Shown here: in pieces, positions 18,601-26,551 of the stretch
How positions within the stretch are numbered: the stretch's first letter is position 1
Layout: each line of letters starts with the position of its first letter
NCBI GenBank assembly: GCA_030425425.1
Contig: JAUIAO010000053.1
Coordinates: 1-43,962, forward strand
DNA length: 43,962 bases
From: Bacteroidia bacterium
GTDB lineage: Bacteria > Bacteroidota > Bacteroidia > Cytophagales > Cyclobacteriaceae
Direction: 5' to 3'
Made by a program: the position numbers and the translations under genes
The notes under the pieces: generated by a model
Databases searched by the model: none
Told to the model about the DNA's origin: nothing
Seen by the model: the letters and a program-made list of their open reading frames with translations, nothing else

Positions 18601-18810
18601 ACCATCGATATCTGTGATGGTACCATTATCTGATCCTTTCACCATCACTGTGGCTCCCGGAAGTGTCTCACCAGTAGAAGCATCAGAAATAACCCCACTC
18701 ACTTGTCTTTCCTGAGCGAATGATGTTGTTAATACTAGCGTTAGTATCGCACCCACCAGGTAGTTTTTGAAATTTGATATACCCATCAGGATTTTATATA
18801 AATATTTCAT
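15619..18810 (-). CDS. susC: SusC/RagA-family TonB-dependent oligosaccharide transporter
   Basis: The 1063-residue outer-membrane protein begins with a signal peptide (ending TTSFAQ near residue 33), then a carboxypeptidase-regulatory-like beta-sandwich (about 36-110; GVISDASTGETLPGATVMV), a SusC-type stretch EEVVVIGYGKQRKVDLTGS, a plug domain (GIGTFGNTNPLYIVDGV; ASAIYGSRAANGVVIITTK) and a 22-strand barrel ending in MFGAQFSF with the terminal Phe typical of barrel proteins. It imports oligosaccharides with energy from TonB. The gene lies between the surface-binding lipoprotein gene (22 nt upstream) and susD. There is no N-terminal sigma/anti-sigma signalling domain, so the ECF sigma factor upstream is not obviously controlled through it. 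Confidence 0.97.
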   Translation of the reverse strand: MKYLYKILMGISNFKNYLVGAILTLVLTTSFAQERQVSGVISDASTGETLPGATVMVKGSDNGTITDIDGKYQLTVGDEATLVVSFVGYATSEIQVGSQSQVDVALELDLTSLEEVVVIGYGKQRKVDLTGSVAIVDTDEMKKVSNSNISTMLQGRVAGVQITTDGQPGADPNIRIRGIGTFGNTNPLYIVDGVIMNSIRDFSPNDIESLQVLKDASASAIYGSRAANGVVIITTKSGRKNQPMKIDYNGYVGLDKVQDGIYEVMDATQYADYVTMAFNNSGVPVPSGYDPNSENYIDPNVVNTNWQDEVFKTGVRQNHSLNFSGGGANNTYNVSLDYFGQEGTMVGAGPNFDRYTARFKNSLNAKFLQFNTNIVYSHSDQDNMSLSNANEYVQGLYGAQYPVMASALIMPPSIKAYDESTWVLDGLLSPASEYSYDSYGYGTYYDEVHGDLRVTNPLLTNNLLERNAKVNRVVASGSVNADIMEMLGLQNNSHKLDYKLNLAYNKTNVNSYSFVPAFIQSTTNYLTKSNEVLTRRNQEYSNSLVENTITYDGKFGRNHLNLLAGQTFQHDTYRNLRATGNSLSEPYYLQLNNADETASFSDENESYILSYLGRILYDFDEKYLLTATVRRDASSRLSPADNVGIYPSASVGWRLDRESFFPVSQSVINLFKLRGSYGELGNTTNLGPYDYMATMQRLDYSYSFANTKVTGSGLSSFVNERIFWERKKTIDAGIDLGLFTNQLEVNIGWYQSTTEGLHYDVQVPIQSGFDNDRVKMNAATMVNSGLEVTMEYHYDQGPVKFDVSANFSTLNNEIQKLGVLNAQQVDGNSASEIGREIGSFYGYVYEGIFQSQDQIDNRVNAEGNLVTQPGAQPGDVAYADINNDGTINNLDQTYLGSGLANYNFGLNLRAEWKGLDLSIMTFGAAGFKAVDFVDVTLRSSYGMLNKSVELLDAWTPENTNTDVPRVAYKTTGSITNDMFSSRFIQNANYLKVANIQLGYNLPDKFFGDVISNARVYVTGQNVAIFSKYKGYNVDFAGGTFTPGYNYASYPSPRSVMFGAQFSF

Positions 18811-18832
18811 AGTTTAAAATTTTACTTGGTGA

Positions 18833-20563
18833 TTAATTTACGAGCACTAAATAGCAACCATCAACAGTAAGTGCTGTAGTCAAATCAGCGCTATCTACTG
18901 TCAAACCTGCATATTCCTGGAAGTGTGATGTGCCATTGGCATAAGTAACATCATAGCGCACATTCGCTGTACCATCACCATTATTTGTAACTGTGATTTC
19001 AAAATAAGCTCCATTAAGATTGGATGCCATAACACCAAAATCCCAATCATTCGTGGCAGTAGCTGAAGCATATCCATCTCCCCAACCGAAATTATCAGAA
19101 CGAACCACAGCGAATTCCGTCAAATCTGCTCTTCTAAGTATGGTTACCGGGCTGTTCCAGTTTGCTCCTTCTGTAGAGTAGCAATACAATTGGAAGACTT
19201 TGCTTTCTCCGGATGCAACAGTAAAATCATCAGAGTGATCTCCCCAGAAACCTGTAGATAGATCAGAGGCTCCTACTTGTGCTGTCCCTTTAGTCATATT
19301 TACAGGACAATCCACAGTTACAGTACTAGCAGCTCCCACATAAGAGATTACAGCATTTTGTGCTCCTTCTGCTGCTGGTATCAGTCCGAACTTCAGAGAA
19401 GTATTATCCATGATAGCAGATGAGCCATCAGAGTATGTGGCCGTCACCACAATTCCTGTTGTATCTAAGATCACCCCTACGGTATCTACAAAAAAGTAAT
19501 AGTCAGTGATATCAGGCAGAGTAGTGATTTCCAGACTAGCGACTGTATTCACTACATCTAATTTGTAGAAAGTAGAAACAGCCGGGCCATATGCACCTTG
19601 TTTGGTCATGCTGTAGGCTACACTTACTGTTTTCTCGCCCAATGTTGTCATATCAGGAACCACATTGAATGATAAATCAGCAGAATCAGCCTCAGCTGTA
19701 GAACCATCTTCGAATGTCACAGTAGCTACTGCATCTCCCCAGAAGTTTTCATTCCCGATTTCAACAATTGATGGAGAACCAGATATAGAAATAGATGATG
19801 CAAAAACATCTTCAACGGCAGTCACCTCTGATGGTAACAAATATGCTGACTCCATTTCGAAATAGCTGTTATCAGCTATCAAAAACACATTAAGATCTTC
19901 AACAGCAGATACTGGCTGATTATAAGTCATCTCCAGGGTGGTGCCATTGGTTCCTTCTGCCTTAGCTGTGACGAACACATAACCTGTAGCAGAGTGATCA
20001 ATATCAATGGTAATGTATGCTCCGTCCATTGTGGCTCGGAAATCATTCCAGATATCTTCATCACCATCTGTATCAGGGTAATTTTGTGAAATCAATCCAA
20101 GATCAAAGTCATCATTACCCCAACCGTACGCGTCAGATCGTAGCACAAAATATTCGGAATAATTATCGGCATCTCTGTCACCCGCTTCATTGGAAACAGC
20201 CATGGTCCAATTGTTCCAGTTATTTGCACTACCACCATTATGATTTATAAATTCGAGCCGCAATAACTTATTGGATGGTACAGCGAAATAGTCTGAAAAT
20301 GCTGTCCACCATCCAGAGCTATAATCTTCAGCTCCTACAATGGCAGTAGAGATATCAACAAATGTGGTGTCTCCAGTATCTATGGCAGCCTTTGCCGCTG
20401 CAACAGAATCTATCCTGTCTTGCAAGTCACTAGGGGCATCAATTTTGTAAACATCCAAATTGCCCTCACAACTAACCAAACCAAACGTCACTAAAACAAC
20501 AGCGTATAATGCACGCCATTTTAGCTTAGCTGTTTTCATAAAATTCAATTTATTTAAGTTCAT
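18833..20563 (-). CDS. Putative surface glycan-binding lipoprotein (SusE/F position, novel architecture)
   Basis: I do not recognise a named family. The 576-residue protein is a lipoprotein (Cys32 in FGLVSC); the start could also be the Met at residue 9. Residues about 76-240 and 430-576 are copies of one module: GAEDYSSGWWTAFSDYFAV aligns with GASDLSTGFWGDHSDDFTV, and YFVLRSDAYGWGNDDFDLG with FAVVRSDNFGWGDGYAS followed by DWDFG. Between them lie two Ig-like domains (about 255-340 and 341-425; ATVTFEDGSTAEADS, VTATYSDGSSAIMDN). The Trp- and Gly-rich modules suit sugar binding. It is the first gene of the susCD transcript, so it probably works as the surface glycan-binding protein, although such genes usually follow susD. 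Location and role are inferred. Confidence 0.7.
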   Translation of the reverse strand: MNLNKLNFMKTAKLKWRALYAVVLVTFGLVSCEGNLDVYKIDAPSDLQDRIDSVAAAKAAIDTGDTTFVDISTAIVGAEDYSSGWWTAFSDYFAVPSNKLLRLEFINHNGGSANNWNNWTMAVSNEAGDRDADNYSEYFVLRSDAYGWGNDDFDLGLISQNYPDTDGDEDIWNDFRATMDGAYITIDIDHSATGYVFVTAKAEGTNGTTLEMTYNQPVSAVEDLNVFLIADNSYFEMESAYLLPSEVTAVEDVFASSISISGSPSIVEIGNENFWGDAVATVTFEDGSTAEADSADLSFNVVPDMTTLGEKTVSVAYSMTKQGAYGPAVSTFYKLDVVNTVASLEITTLPDITDYYFFVDTVGVILDTTGIVVTATYSDGSSAIMDNTSLKFGLIPAAEGAQNAVISYVGAASTVTVDCPVNMTKGTAQVGASDLSTGFWGDHSDDFTVASGESKVFQLYCYSTEGANWNSPVTILRRADLTEFAVVRSDNFGWGDGYASATATNDWDFGVMASNLNGAYFEITVTNNGDGTANVRYDVTYANGTSHFQEYAGLTVDSADLTTALTVDGCYLVLVN

Positions 20564-21192
20564 ATCGTATTAATAAAAGGTACATTTAATTCTATGCTCA
20601 GTGATTTTACACACTTATCACCAGGAGTTTTCTTGCAATTGGTTTCTATGGATTGAGGTAAACATGATTGCATAACTGGACAAGGTGACACTCAAATTCT
20701 TTAATCACTAAAAATGAGAGATGGCCGACTAGACCTTCGCCTCAGGATGCCAAAATTTGTTTTTTCATCATTTGTAATTTTTCTCATACTTCTTCTATTT
20801 AGGTTAAAAATTCAGGGAATACATCAACATTTTGTGTTGATTGTACACTCAAAGATGAAAAACACGATGAGCTTATAGGTGGACAAATGTTTTCTGAAGG
20901 TGGACATAATTGTATGTTTCAGCTACCATATCAAACTCACATCCAGTCAATCTTAATTTTGAATTTTTGTTAATAAAAAATGCACAAATCAATTAATATC
21001 ATAATTACAATCGAATGCATAATCTGAAATCGACAATGTTTTCAGTCTTTTAAATGTGGATTAAACACTTAATAATTCTGTGTAATGGGGAAAACTGCCA
21101 TTAAGAGAAGTGAGGATTCGCCCTGATTAGGCGATCAGTTCATAATTGAAATTACATTAGAAAAGTCTGACTCTGCTCAAAGACTACCCAAA
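20564..21192. promoter_or_regulatory. 629-bp regulatory region upstream of the susCD transcript
   Basis: No credible gene is present on either strand. The stretch is AT-rich and holds a 9-bp direct repeat spaced by two helical turns (20877-20906), a perfect 7-bp inverted repeat ATCAACA/TGTTGAT with a 5-nt spacer (20823-20841), and a weak AraR-like site (20994-21012, 14 of 19). No clear TAnnTTTG promoter box was found on the minus strand. It is the probable binding region of the hybrid two-component regulator encoded next to it. Confidence 0.55.
20877..20906. repeat. Direct repeat AGGTGGACA, 21-bp period (candidate regulator site)
   Basis: AGGTGGACA occurs at 20877-20885 and again at 20898-20906, exactly 21 bp apart start to start, which places both on the same DNA face. 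AraC-type DNA-binding domains of hybrid two-component systems bind such direct repeats, and the neighbouring gene encodes one. It is about 315-345 bp upstream of the surface lipoprotein gene. Chance is possible. Confidence 0.45.
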
Positions 21193-24100
21193 TCATGCAT
21201 TAAGTGAATCCACAAAAGCCTTGGGAGATTGGTTAAAATGCTTACTAAATATACGAGAGAAGTACTTGGGATCATTGTATCCTACTGCATATGCCACTTC
21301 CGAAATATTCATCGAATTCTCTTGAAGAAGGCGACGAGCCTTTTTCATTTTTAGGTGATTGATAAATTCCGCAGCGGATTGATCGGTAAGGCCGGTCAGT
21401 TTCTTGTGCAGCAAACTCCTACTAATCCCCATTTCGTCAACGAACTCCTTCACACCAAAACTGGAATCATGCATGTACTGACTAACAATTTCCACGGCTT
21501 TTTCCAGAAATTTTTGATCTTTACTATTAGTAGTCACCTCTCCCACATTGAGATCTGAAGCCTGAATAAACATTTTTCGTAGTTTCTGATGGGTCTCGAT
21601 GAAATTCTGAATTTTAACCTCAAGCAAATCAAAATTGAAAGGTTTTGGTAAATAATCATCAGCACCTATCTGAAGCCCCTCCAGCTGATCTTCCACAGCG
21701 CTTTTCGAGGTGAGAAGCACCAGCGGAATATGACTGGTTACAAGATTCCCTTTGAGATTTGCACAAAGTTCCAGACCGTCCATTTTCGGCATCATCACAT
21801 CACTAATCACAATATCGGGGCTTTGCTGATGTGCCAGCTGTAAGGCTACTACGCCATTTTCAGCTTCTATGACATTATAGCGCTTTCGCAATCGGTGCGT
21901 GATGAAGTTGCGCAGATCATGACTGTCTTCCACCACCAATACCGTGGCCTTTTCCTTATCGATTACAGGTTCTTCTTCCAGCTGATGACTTTCAGGAGTC
22001 ATAAACTCGTTTTTCAAAACTTCAATCTGCTGAAGAATATCCGTAGGCTGAATATCAGGTTGATTTTCAGATTTCAACTCATGACTACTGCTAAGCTCTG
22101 GTACTTGCACTTCAAAAACGGAACCCTTTCCTGGATGACTATCCACATAAATTTCTCCGTGGTGTGTTTTCACCAACTCCTCAGTAATGGCCAAGCCTAC
22201 GCCAGAGCCACTTATTTTAAAGGCTTCTTCTGATTCGATCCTGTAAAACCGCTTGAAGATCAATGGAAGATTCTCTTCACTGATCCCAATCCCTGAGTCA
22301 CAAATTTTAAAACTAATAACAGAGGATGTAGGGTATTCGACAGCTGTAGACTTGGGCAGCCGTGAACCCTCAATCTCCATACCCTCGATTTTAAGCTCTA
22401 CCAATCCGCCTTTTGGTGTGTATTTAAAAGCATTAGATAACAAGTTGTAAATGATATTCTCTAGCTTCTGAACATCTACCCAAATAGCTTCAGGAACATT
22501 TTTTTCAGAATAATCGAATCGAATTTCTTTAATTTCCGCCAAAGGCTGAAATGCGCTGTACAGTCCTTTGATAAACCTGGAAATATCTACTTTCTGAGCA
22601 TGCAGCTCCATTCTGCCTTTTTCAATCTTTCTGAAATCCATGATCTGATTGATCAGATAAAGTAGCCTATGTGCATTCCGCTGCATGACCTGAAGTGTGC
22701 TGTTGACCTCCGAGTTTAAATGATATTCCTTCAGTAACCTCTCCAGTGGGCCAATGATCAATGTAAGCGGAGTTCTGAATTCATGACTGATATTGGTGAA
22801 AAAACTCAGCTTCAGCTGGCTGACCAGATTGAGTTTTTTATTAAGGTTTATAACCTCATCTCTTTGATTGAGTATTTCTTTATTCTGGCTCTCTAACTTT
22901 TCGTTCTGACCGGCAATGAGTTTTTGATTAGCTTCTAATTCTTCGTTTGTATTTCTTAGCTGAATAGCCTGGAATGAAAGCGCTTCTTTTTGCTGGTTAA
23001 TTTGCTCAGTCCGTTCATGCACTTGCTTCTCCAGATGAATCTTCTGTCGTTTCAGTGTATAAGTTCTGAATCGAATATATGCCAAGACTATAGCCACCAA
23101 TGCTATTAACAATAGTCCTCTAAAAAGTGGGGTTTCCCAAAATGGTGGAGAAATAGTGATCACCAATTCTCGTGAAGGGCTGTTAAAAACTCCGTCATGA
23201 TCAGAAGCTTTCACCTTAAAAGTATACGATCCAGGTGTAAGGTTAGTATAGCTGACATATCTCCTCTCTGCAGAAACGTTGTTCCAATCTTTTTCAAATC
23301 CCTCCAGGATATAAGCATATTTAATAGGTTCATTATCCTGATAATTGAGTGCGGCGAATTCCAGCCCAAACATCTTTTCTTTGTAAGACAAAAAAACCGT
23401 ATCTACGAGAATCACATTCTGCTTTATGACCTCTTTTCCATTGTACACTTGATTTGGCACCACGGATTCATTAAGAAGTTTCAAATCAGTAATGACCACA
23501 TTGTGCGCATCAAATTGTTGATTGATGTCCTTAGGAAAAAATGCATCCATTCCTTCCATTCCTCCGAAATACAACTTTCCATCGCTATTTTTATAGGAAG
23601 CTGACCAATAATACTGATTGTTAAGGAATCCATCACCTGCGTAATAATTCCTGAATTTTCGATTTTCCTGATCAAACCGAGTAAGCCCATAATCAGTACT
23701 CATCCATAGGTTTCCACTATCGTCTTCCTCTATGGCATATACGATGGTATTACCCAGTCCATCCTGAATTCCAAAATGTTCGAACCAAACTGAATCTGAA
23801 GAGGTATTCAGTTTATTCAATCCATGTCCATAGGTACCAAACCAAAGCTGACCCTCAGAATCTTCCAGCATGGAGAGAATGTAATCTCCACTGATCGAAC
23901 CTGGCTGATCAAATTCATATTGATATTCGACCACCTCATAATCAACCATATCCCTATTTTTTGGCCTAATGCGAAACAATCCATTTCTGGTTCCAATCCA
24001 TAAATCCCCATTTGAATCAAACATCAAACAACCGACCTGGTCGATTATCACACCATTCTCATCCTGAAAAACTGGAGTGAATCTTTCAGATCTAACATCG

Positions 24101-25575
24101 AAATATGATATACCATTTAAAGTACCGATGTAAAAATTACCTTTCTGGTCTTTTTCAATAGATGATATATAGTTGCTTATCAGTCCATTATTTTGCTCAG
24201 TATTATAGTTTCTAAAAAGTCCTGCTTTCTGATCCATGAGATGCAAGCCTGCTCCCCAGGTGGCTACCCATAGCCTATTACTATAATCCTTAGTAATTAC
24301 TGAGACAAAATCCCCCATTAACCCTTGATTGTTCTCATGATCATTCTGATAAATTGTAAACTGACCTGTTGACTTTTCATATTGATTGAGTCCGCCACCT
24401 GCTGTCCCTATCCAGATGTAATCATGGTCTTCAAAAATAGAATTCACTGCGCTCGCACTTAATGAATTAATATCATCTGTTCGTTGATAATAATGCTCAA
24501 TTCTGTTTTGATTGACAGCAAAAAAATTCACTCCTCCTCTATCTGTACCTATCCAAATATTCTTATCTCTGTCCTGATATATGCAATTGACAAAATCATT
24601 ACTCAGGCTGTGGTCGTTATTCAGTTCATTTTTATAAAAGGTAAAAGCTTCAATGTTCGGATTCATCACGCCTATACCTCCCAATGTTCCCACAAAAAGT
24701 TGATGCGGTTCTATCTCCAAAATATCCGTCACAGTATTATGTGGTAAGGAAGAGGCGTCTTCTTCCTGATGAAAAAAACGTCGGAATTGCTCAGTGTTTC
24801 TGTCGAACTTGTTTAATCCATTTTCTGTACCAACCCAGATATCTCCACCAGGAGACTCATAGACCTTCATTATCTGGTTAGAAGAAATAGAATGAGCATT
24901 AACAGGATCATTTCTGAAAGATATAATGTCATTTTTCCTCATGTGATATAATCCATTGTCTGTACCTATCCAATAAGTATGATCAGCACTTTGAATCAAA
25001 TCAGTAACCTGAGTACCGGAAAATACGGCATCCCTCCTTCTGAGAGGTAAATGATGAACCAGACTCAAATTGGCCTGTGCATCAATCGAAAAATTAGATA
25101 CGCCCAGGTCTGAACCAATGATGAGGTGTGAATCTTCAGAAAATGTAATTGCTCTCACGTCAGGCACCAGTAGATCACTGCCTGGAATTTCCCCGGCATA
25201 ACTTCGAAAAGTGTTATGTGCATAGTGATAGGCAAATAACCCCTGATTTGTAGCAATCCAGATATTACCAAATTGGTCTTCCGCTATATCTCTAATAAAA
25301 TTTGTTCTGATGGCTAATTCGAAATCATCAAAAACTTCAAAATCATAGCCGTCATACCTACAGATCCCATTCCAGGTTCCAAACCACATAAATCCATGAG
25401 AATCCTGCCATATGCAATCAACAAGGTTTTGAGGCAATCCGTCAGACGTATCCAGGTGTAGAAAATTTTTGGACACAGTCTGTGCATTTGCATGACCAGC
25501 TACCCAAAATATCAATGAAAAAATGACTGTGCGTGTGATACTTTGCCAAACGTATACCAATCTGGATTTGTACAT
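21193..25575 (-). CDS. Hybrid two-component system sensor/regulator (HTCS)
   Basis: One 1460-residue polypeptide combines sensor kinase and transcription factor. Order: signal sequence (about 1-32); periplasmic two-component propeller repeats (about 38-690; many copies like GDIWVGTENGLNKFD); Y_Y_Y domain (about 750-810); one membrane helix (about 818-835); coiled coil (about 840-920); HisKA with His931 in FFTNISHEFRTPL; HATPase (Asn box NIIYNLLSNAFKYT, ICDSGIGIS, GSGVGLAI); receiver domain (about 1210-1325, Asp1259 in VISDVMMP, Lys1311); AraC-type DNA-binding domain (about 1355-1460). Such proteins bind an oligosaccharide in the periplasm and switch on their own utilisation locus. The flanking genes predict an arabino-oligosaccharide signal. 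All key catalytic residues are present. Confidence 0.97.
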   Translation of the reverse strand: MYKSRLVYVWQSITRTVIFSLIFWVAGHANAQTVSKNFLHLDTSDGLPQNLVDCIWQDSHGFMWFGTWNGICRYDGYDFEVFDDFELAIRTNFIRDIAEDQFGNIWIATNQGLFAYHYAHNTFRSYAGEIPGSDLLVPDVRAITFSEDSHLIIGSDLGVSNFSIDAQANLSLVHHLPLRRRDAVFSGTQVTDLIQSADHTYWIGTDNGLYHMRKNDIISFRNDPVNAHSISSNQIMKVYESPGGDIWVGTENGLNKFDRNTEQFRRFFHQEEDASSLPHNTVTDILEIEPHQLFVGTLGGIGVMNPNIEAFTFYKNELNNDHSLSNDFVNCIYQDRDKNIWIGTDRGGVNFFAVNQNRIEHYYQRTDDINSLSASAVNSIFEDHDYIWIGTAGGGLNQYEKSTGQFTIYQNDHENNQGLMGDFVSVITKDYSNRLWVATWGAGLHLMDQKAGLFRNYNTEQNNGLISNYISSIEKDQKGNFYIGTLNGISYFDVRSERFTPVFQDENGVIIDQVGCLMFDSNGDLWIGTRNGLFRIRPKNRDMVDYEVVEYQYEFDQPGSISGDYILSMLEDSEGQLWFGTYGHGLNKLNTSSDSVWFEHFGIQDGLGNTIVYAIEEDDSGNLWMSTDYGLTRFDQENRKFRNYYAGDGFLNNQYYWSASYKNSDGKLYFGGMEGMDAFFPKDINQQFDAHNVVITDLKLLNESVVPNQVYNGKEVIKQNVILVDTVFLSYKEKMFGLEFAALNYQDNEPIKYAYILEGFEKDWNNVSAERRYVSYTNLTPGSYTFKVKASDHDGVFNSPSRELVITISPPFWETPLFRGLLLIALVAIVLAYIRFRTYTLKRQKIHLEKQVHERTEQINQQKEALSFQAIQLRNTNEELEANQKLIAGQNEKLESQNKEILNQRDEVINLNKKLNLVSQLKLSFFTNISHEFRTPLTLIIGPLERLLKEYHLNSEVNSTLQVMQRNAHRLLYLINQIMDFRKIEKGRMELHAQKVDISRFIKGLYSAFQPLAEIKEIRFDYSEKNVPEAIWVDVQKLENIIYNLLSNAFKYTPKGGLVELKIEGMEIEGSRLPKSTAVEYPTSSVISFKICDSGIGISEENLPLIFKRFYRIESEEAFKISGSGVGLAITEELVKTHHGEIYVDSHPGKGSVFEVQVPELSSSHELKSENQPDIQPTDILQQIEVLKNEFMTPESHQLEEEPVIDKEKATVLVVEDSHDLRNFITHRLRKRYNVIEAENGVVALQLAHQQSPDIVISDVMMPKMDGLELCANLKGNLVTSHIPLVLLTSKSAVEDQLEGLQIGADDYLPKPFNFDLLEVKIQNFIETHQKLRKMFIQASDLNVGEVTTNSKDQKFLEKAVEIVSQYMHDSSFGVKEFVDEMGISRSLLHKKLTGLTDQSAAEFINHLKMKKARRLLQENSMNISEVAYAVGYNDPKYFSRIFSKHFNQSPKAFVDSLNA

Positions 25576-25666
25576 TGATAATGTCTATTGTAAATTTTCG
25601 ATTTTAACCCACGAGATTAATAACTGAAAATCTACAATAAAAATCCCATACTCATTGATCTGTTCT

Positions 25667-26302
25667 TCAAGCAGACATAGACAGTACTCCTCGCAGATCC
25701 TTTAGCGCCGTATAGATGAGTCTTCTCGCCGATGATATATGAGTGAACTGCATGATTTCAGCAATTTCTTTGTAGCCAAGCTCCTCAAAATAATACAGGT
25801 AAATCGCTTCTCGCTCCCGAGGCTTTATTTGATCCAGCGAATTTTTGAGAATTTTTGTCTTGTATTTTCGAGCATCTTGATTGATGTAAGCTTGTGTACT
25901 GCAATCTTCTATTTCGAGATCAAAATCCATTCGGGTTGTCCTTTGCTTATTAGTCTTTTCGATATACAGGAACAATCTTCTCCTGAATGCCCTTAAAAGA
26001 TAGAATTTGATCGATGTAGTTTCACCCAGATTCAATCTCTTTTCCCGTAGATAGACGAAAAAATCTTGAATGCAATCTTTAATCAGTTCTGAATCTGATG
26101 AATACTTCTTTCCATAATTATAGAGCACATCTACGTACTTTTTATAAATCAATACAAATGCTCGTTCATTGCCAGTGGTAAAAGCCTGCCATAATTCTGA
26201 GTCATTCCTATTCATACTGATTCTAACATCGGTCTTACCTGGTTGCATTACCGCAAGTTGATCGCTGTACGAATTAGAGGATGATAGTTGTGCAGATGTC
26301 AT
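25667..26302 (-). CDS. ECF-type RNA polymerase sigma factor
   Basis: The 211-residue protein has sigma region 2 (about 45-115; ERAFVLIYKKYVDVLYNYG, IKDCIQDFFVYLREKR) and region 4 (about 150-205; IKPREREAIYLYYFEELGYKEIAEIMQF) with the usual helix-turn-helix. The first ~30 residues are not family-like; an ATG at 26215 (MNRNDSELWQAFTTGN) would give a more standard N-terminus of 182 residues. No FecR-type anti-sigma gene is next to it, and the SusC here has no sigma-signalling extension, so how it is controlled is unclear. It lies 91 nt before the hybrid regulator on the same strand, and a near-perfect palindrome lies 52 bp upstream of its first start. Confidence 0.9.
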   Translation of the reverse strand: MTSAQLSSSNSYSDQLAVMQPGKTDVRISMNRNDSELWQAFTTGNERAFVLIYKKYVDVLYNYGKKYSSDSELIKDCIQDFFVYLREKRLNLGETTSIKFYLLRAFRRRLFLYIEKTNKQRTTRMDFDLEIEDCSTQAYINQDARKYKTKILKNSLDQIKPREREAIYLYYFEELGYKEIAEIMQFTHISSARRLIYTALKDLRGVLSMSA

Positions 26303-26353
26303 TTTAGGTGTTCAGTTAGGAAGTTATACTTTGTCTAGGTTGTAATAATTTTT

Positions 26354-26374
26354 TAAATGTAATAATTACATTTA
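26354..26374. promoter_or_regulatory. Palindromic candidate AraR operator between sigma factor gene and araR
   Basis: The core AAATGTAATAATTACATTT (26355-26373) is a perfect 9+1+9 inverted repeat, extended by one more T/A pair on each side. It lies in the divergent intergenic region, 52 bp before the sigma factor gene and about 180 bp before araR. A variant occurs upstream of araB. AraR-type regulators bind palindromes as dimers, so this is the best operator candidate, suggesting autoregulation and/or control of the sigma factor gene. A second, smaller inverted repeat (ATTGT-AATC-ACAAT) is at 26432-26445. Confidence 0.6.
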
Positions 26375-26474
26375 TTAAATCATTATCATTTGCGCAAAAA
26401 GTTTACTTCAACATCCTGTATTTCTAAAAATATTGTAATCACAATGAATTAATATTTTCATTAATTTAATTCTG

Positions 26475-26482
26475 TATATTTG
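26475..26482 (+). promoter_or_regulatory. Candidate -7 promoter box for araR
   Basis: TATATTTG fits the Bacteroidota -7 consensus TAnnTTTG exactly and lies 70 bp before the araR start. The -33 element (TTTG) is not clear; only a TTTC is near. Modest support. Confidence 0.4.
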
Positions 26483-26551
26483 GTATTGATCAGCCTGATT
26501 TAGTCTTTGTATAAGAACTAAATTGCATTTTTCAATAATTCGACTAACCGC

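Noticed and set aside
26354-26374. Palindrome as a terminator
   Set aside because: It lies between two divergent start regions, is AT-only except for one G/C pair, and has a 1-nt centre, so it fits an operator better than an RNA hairpin.
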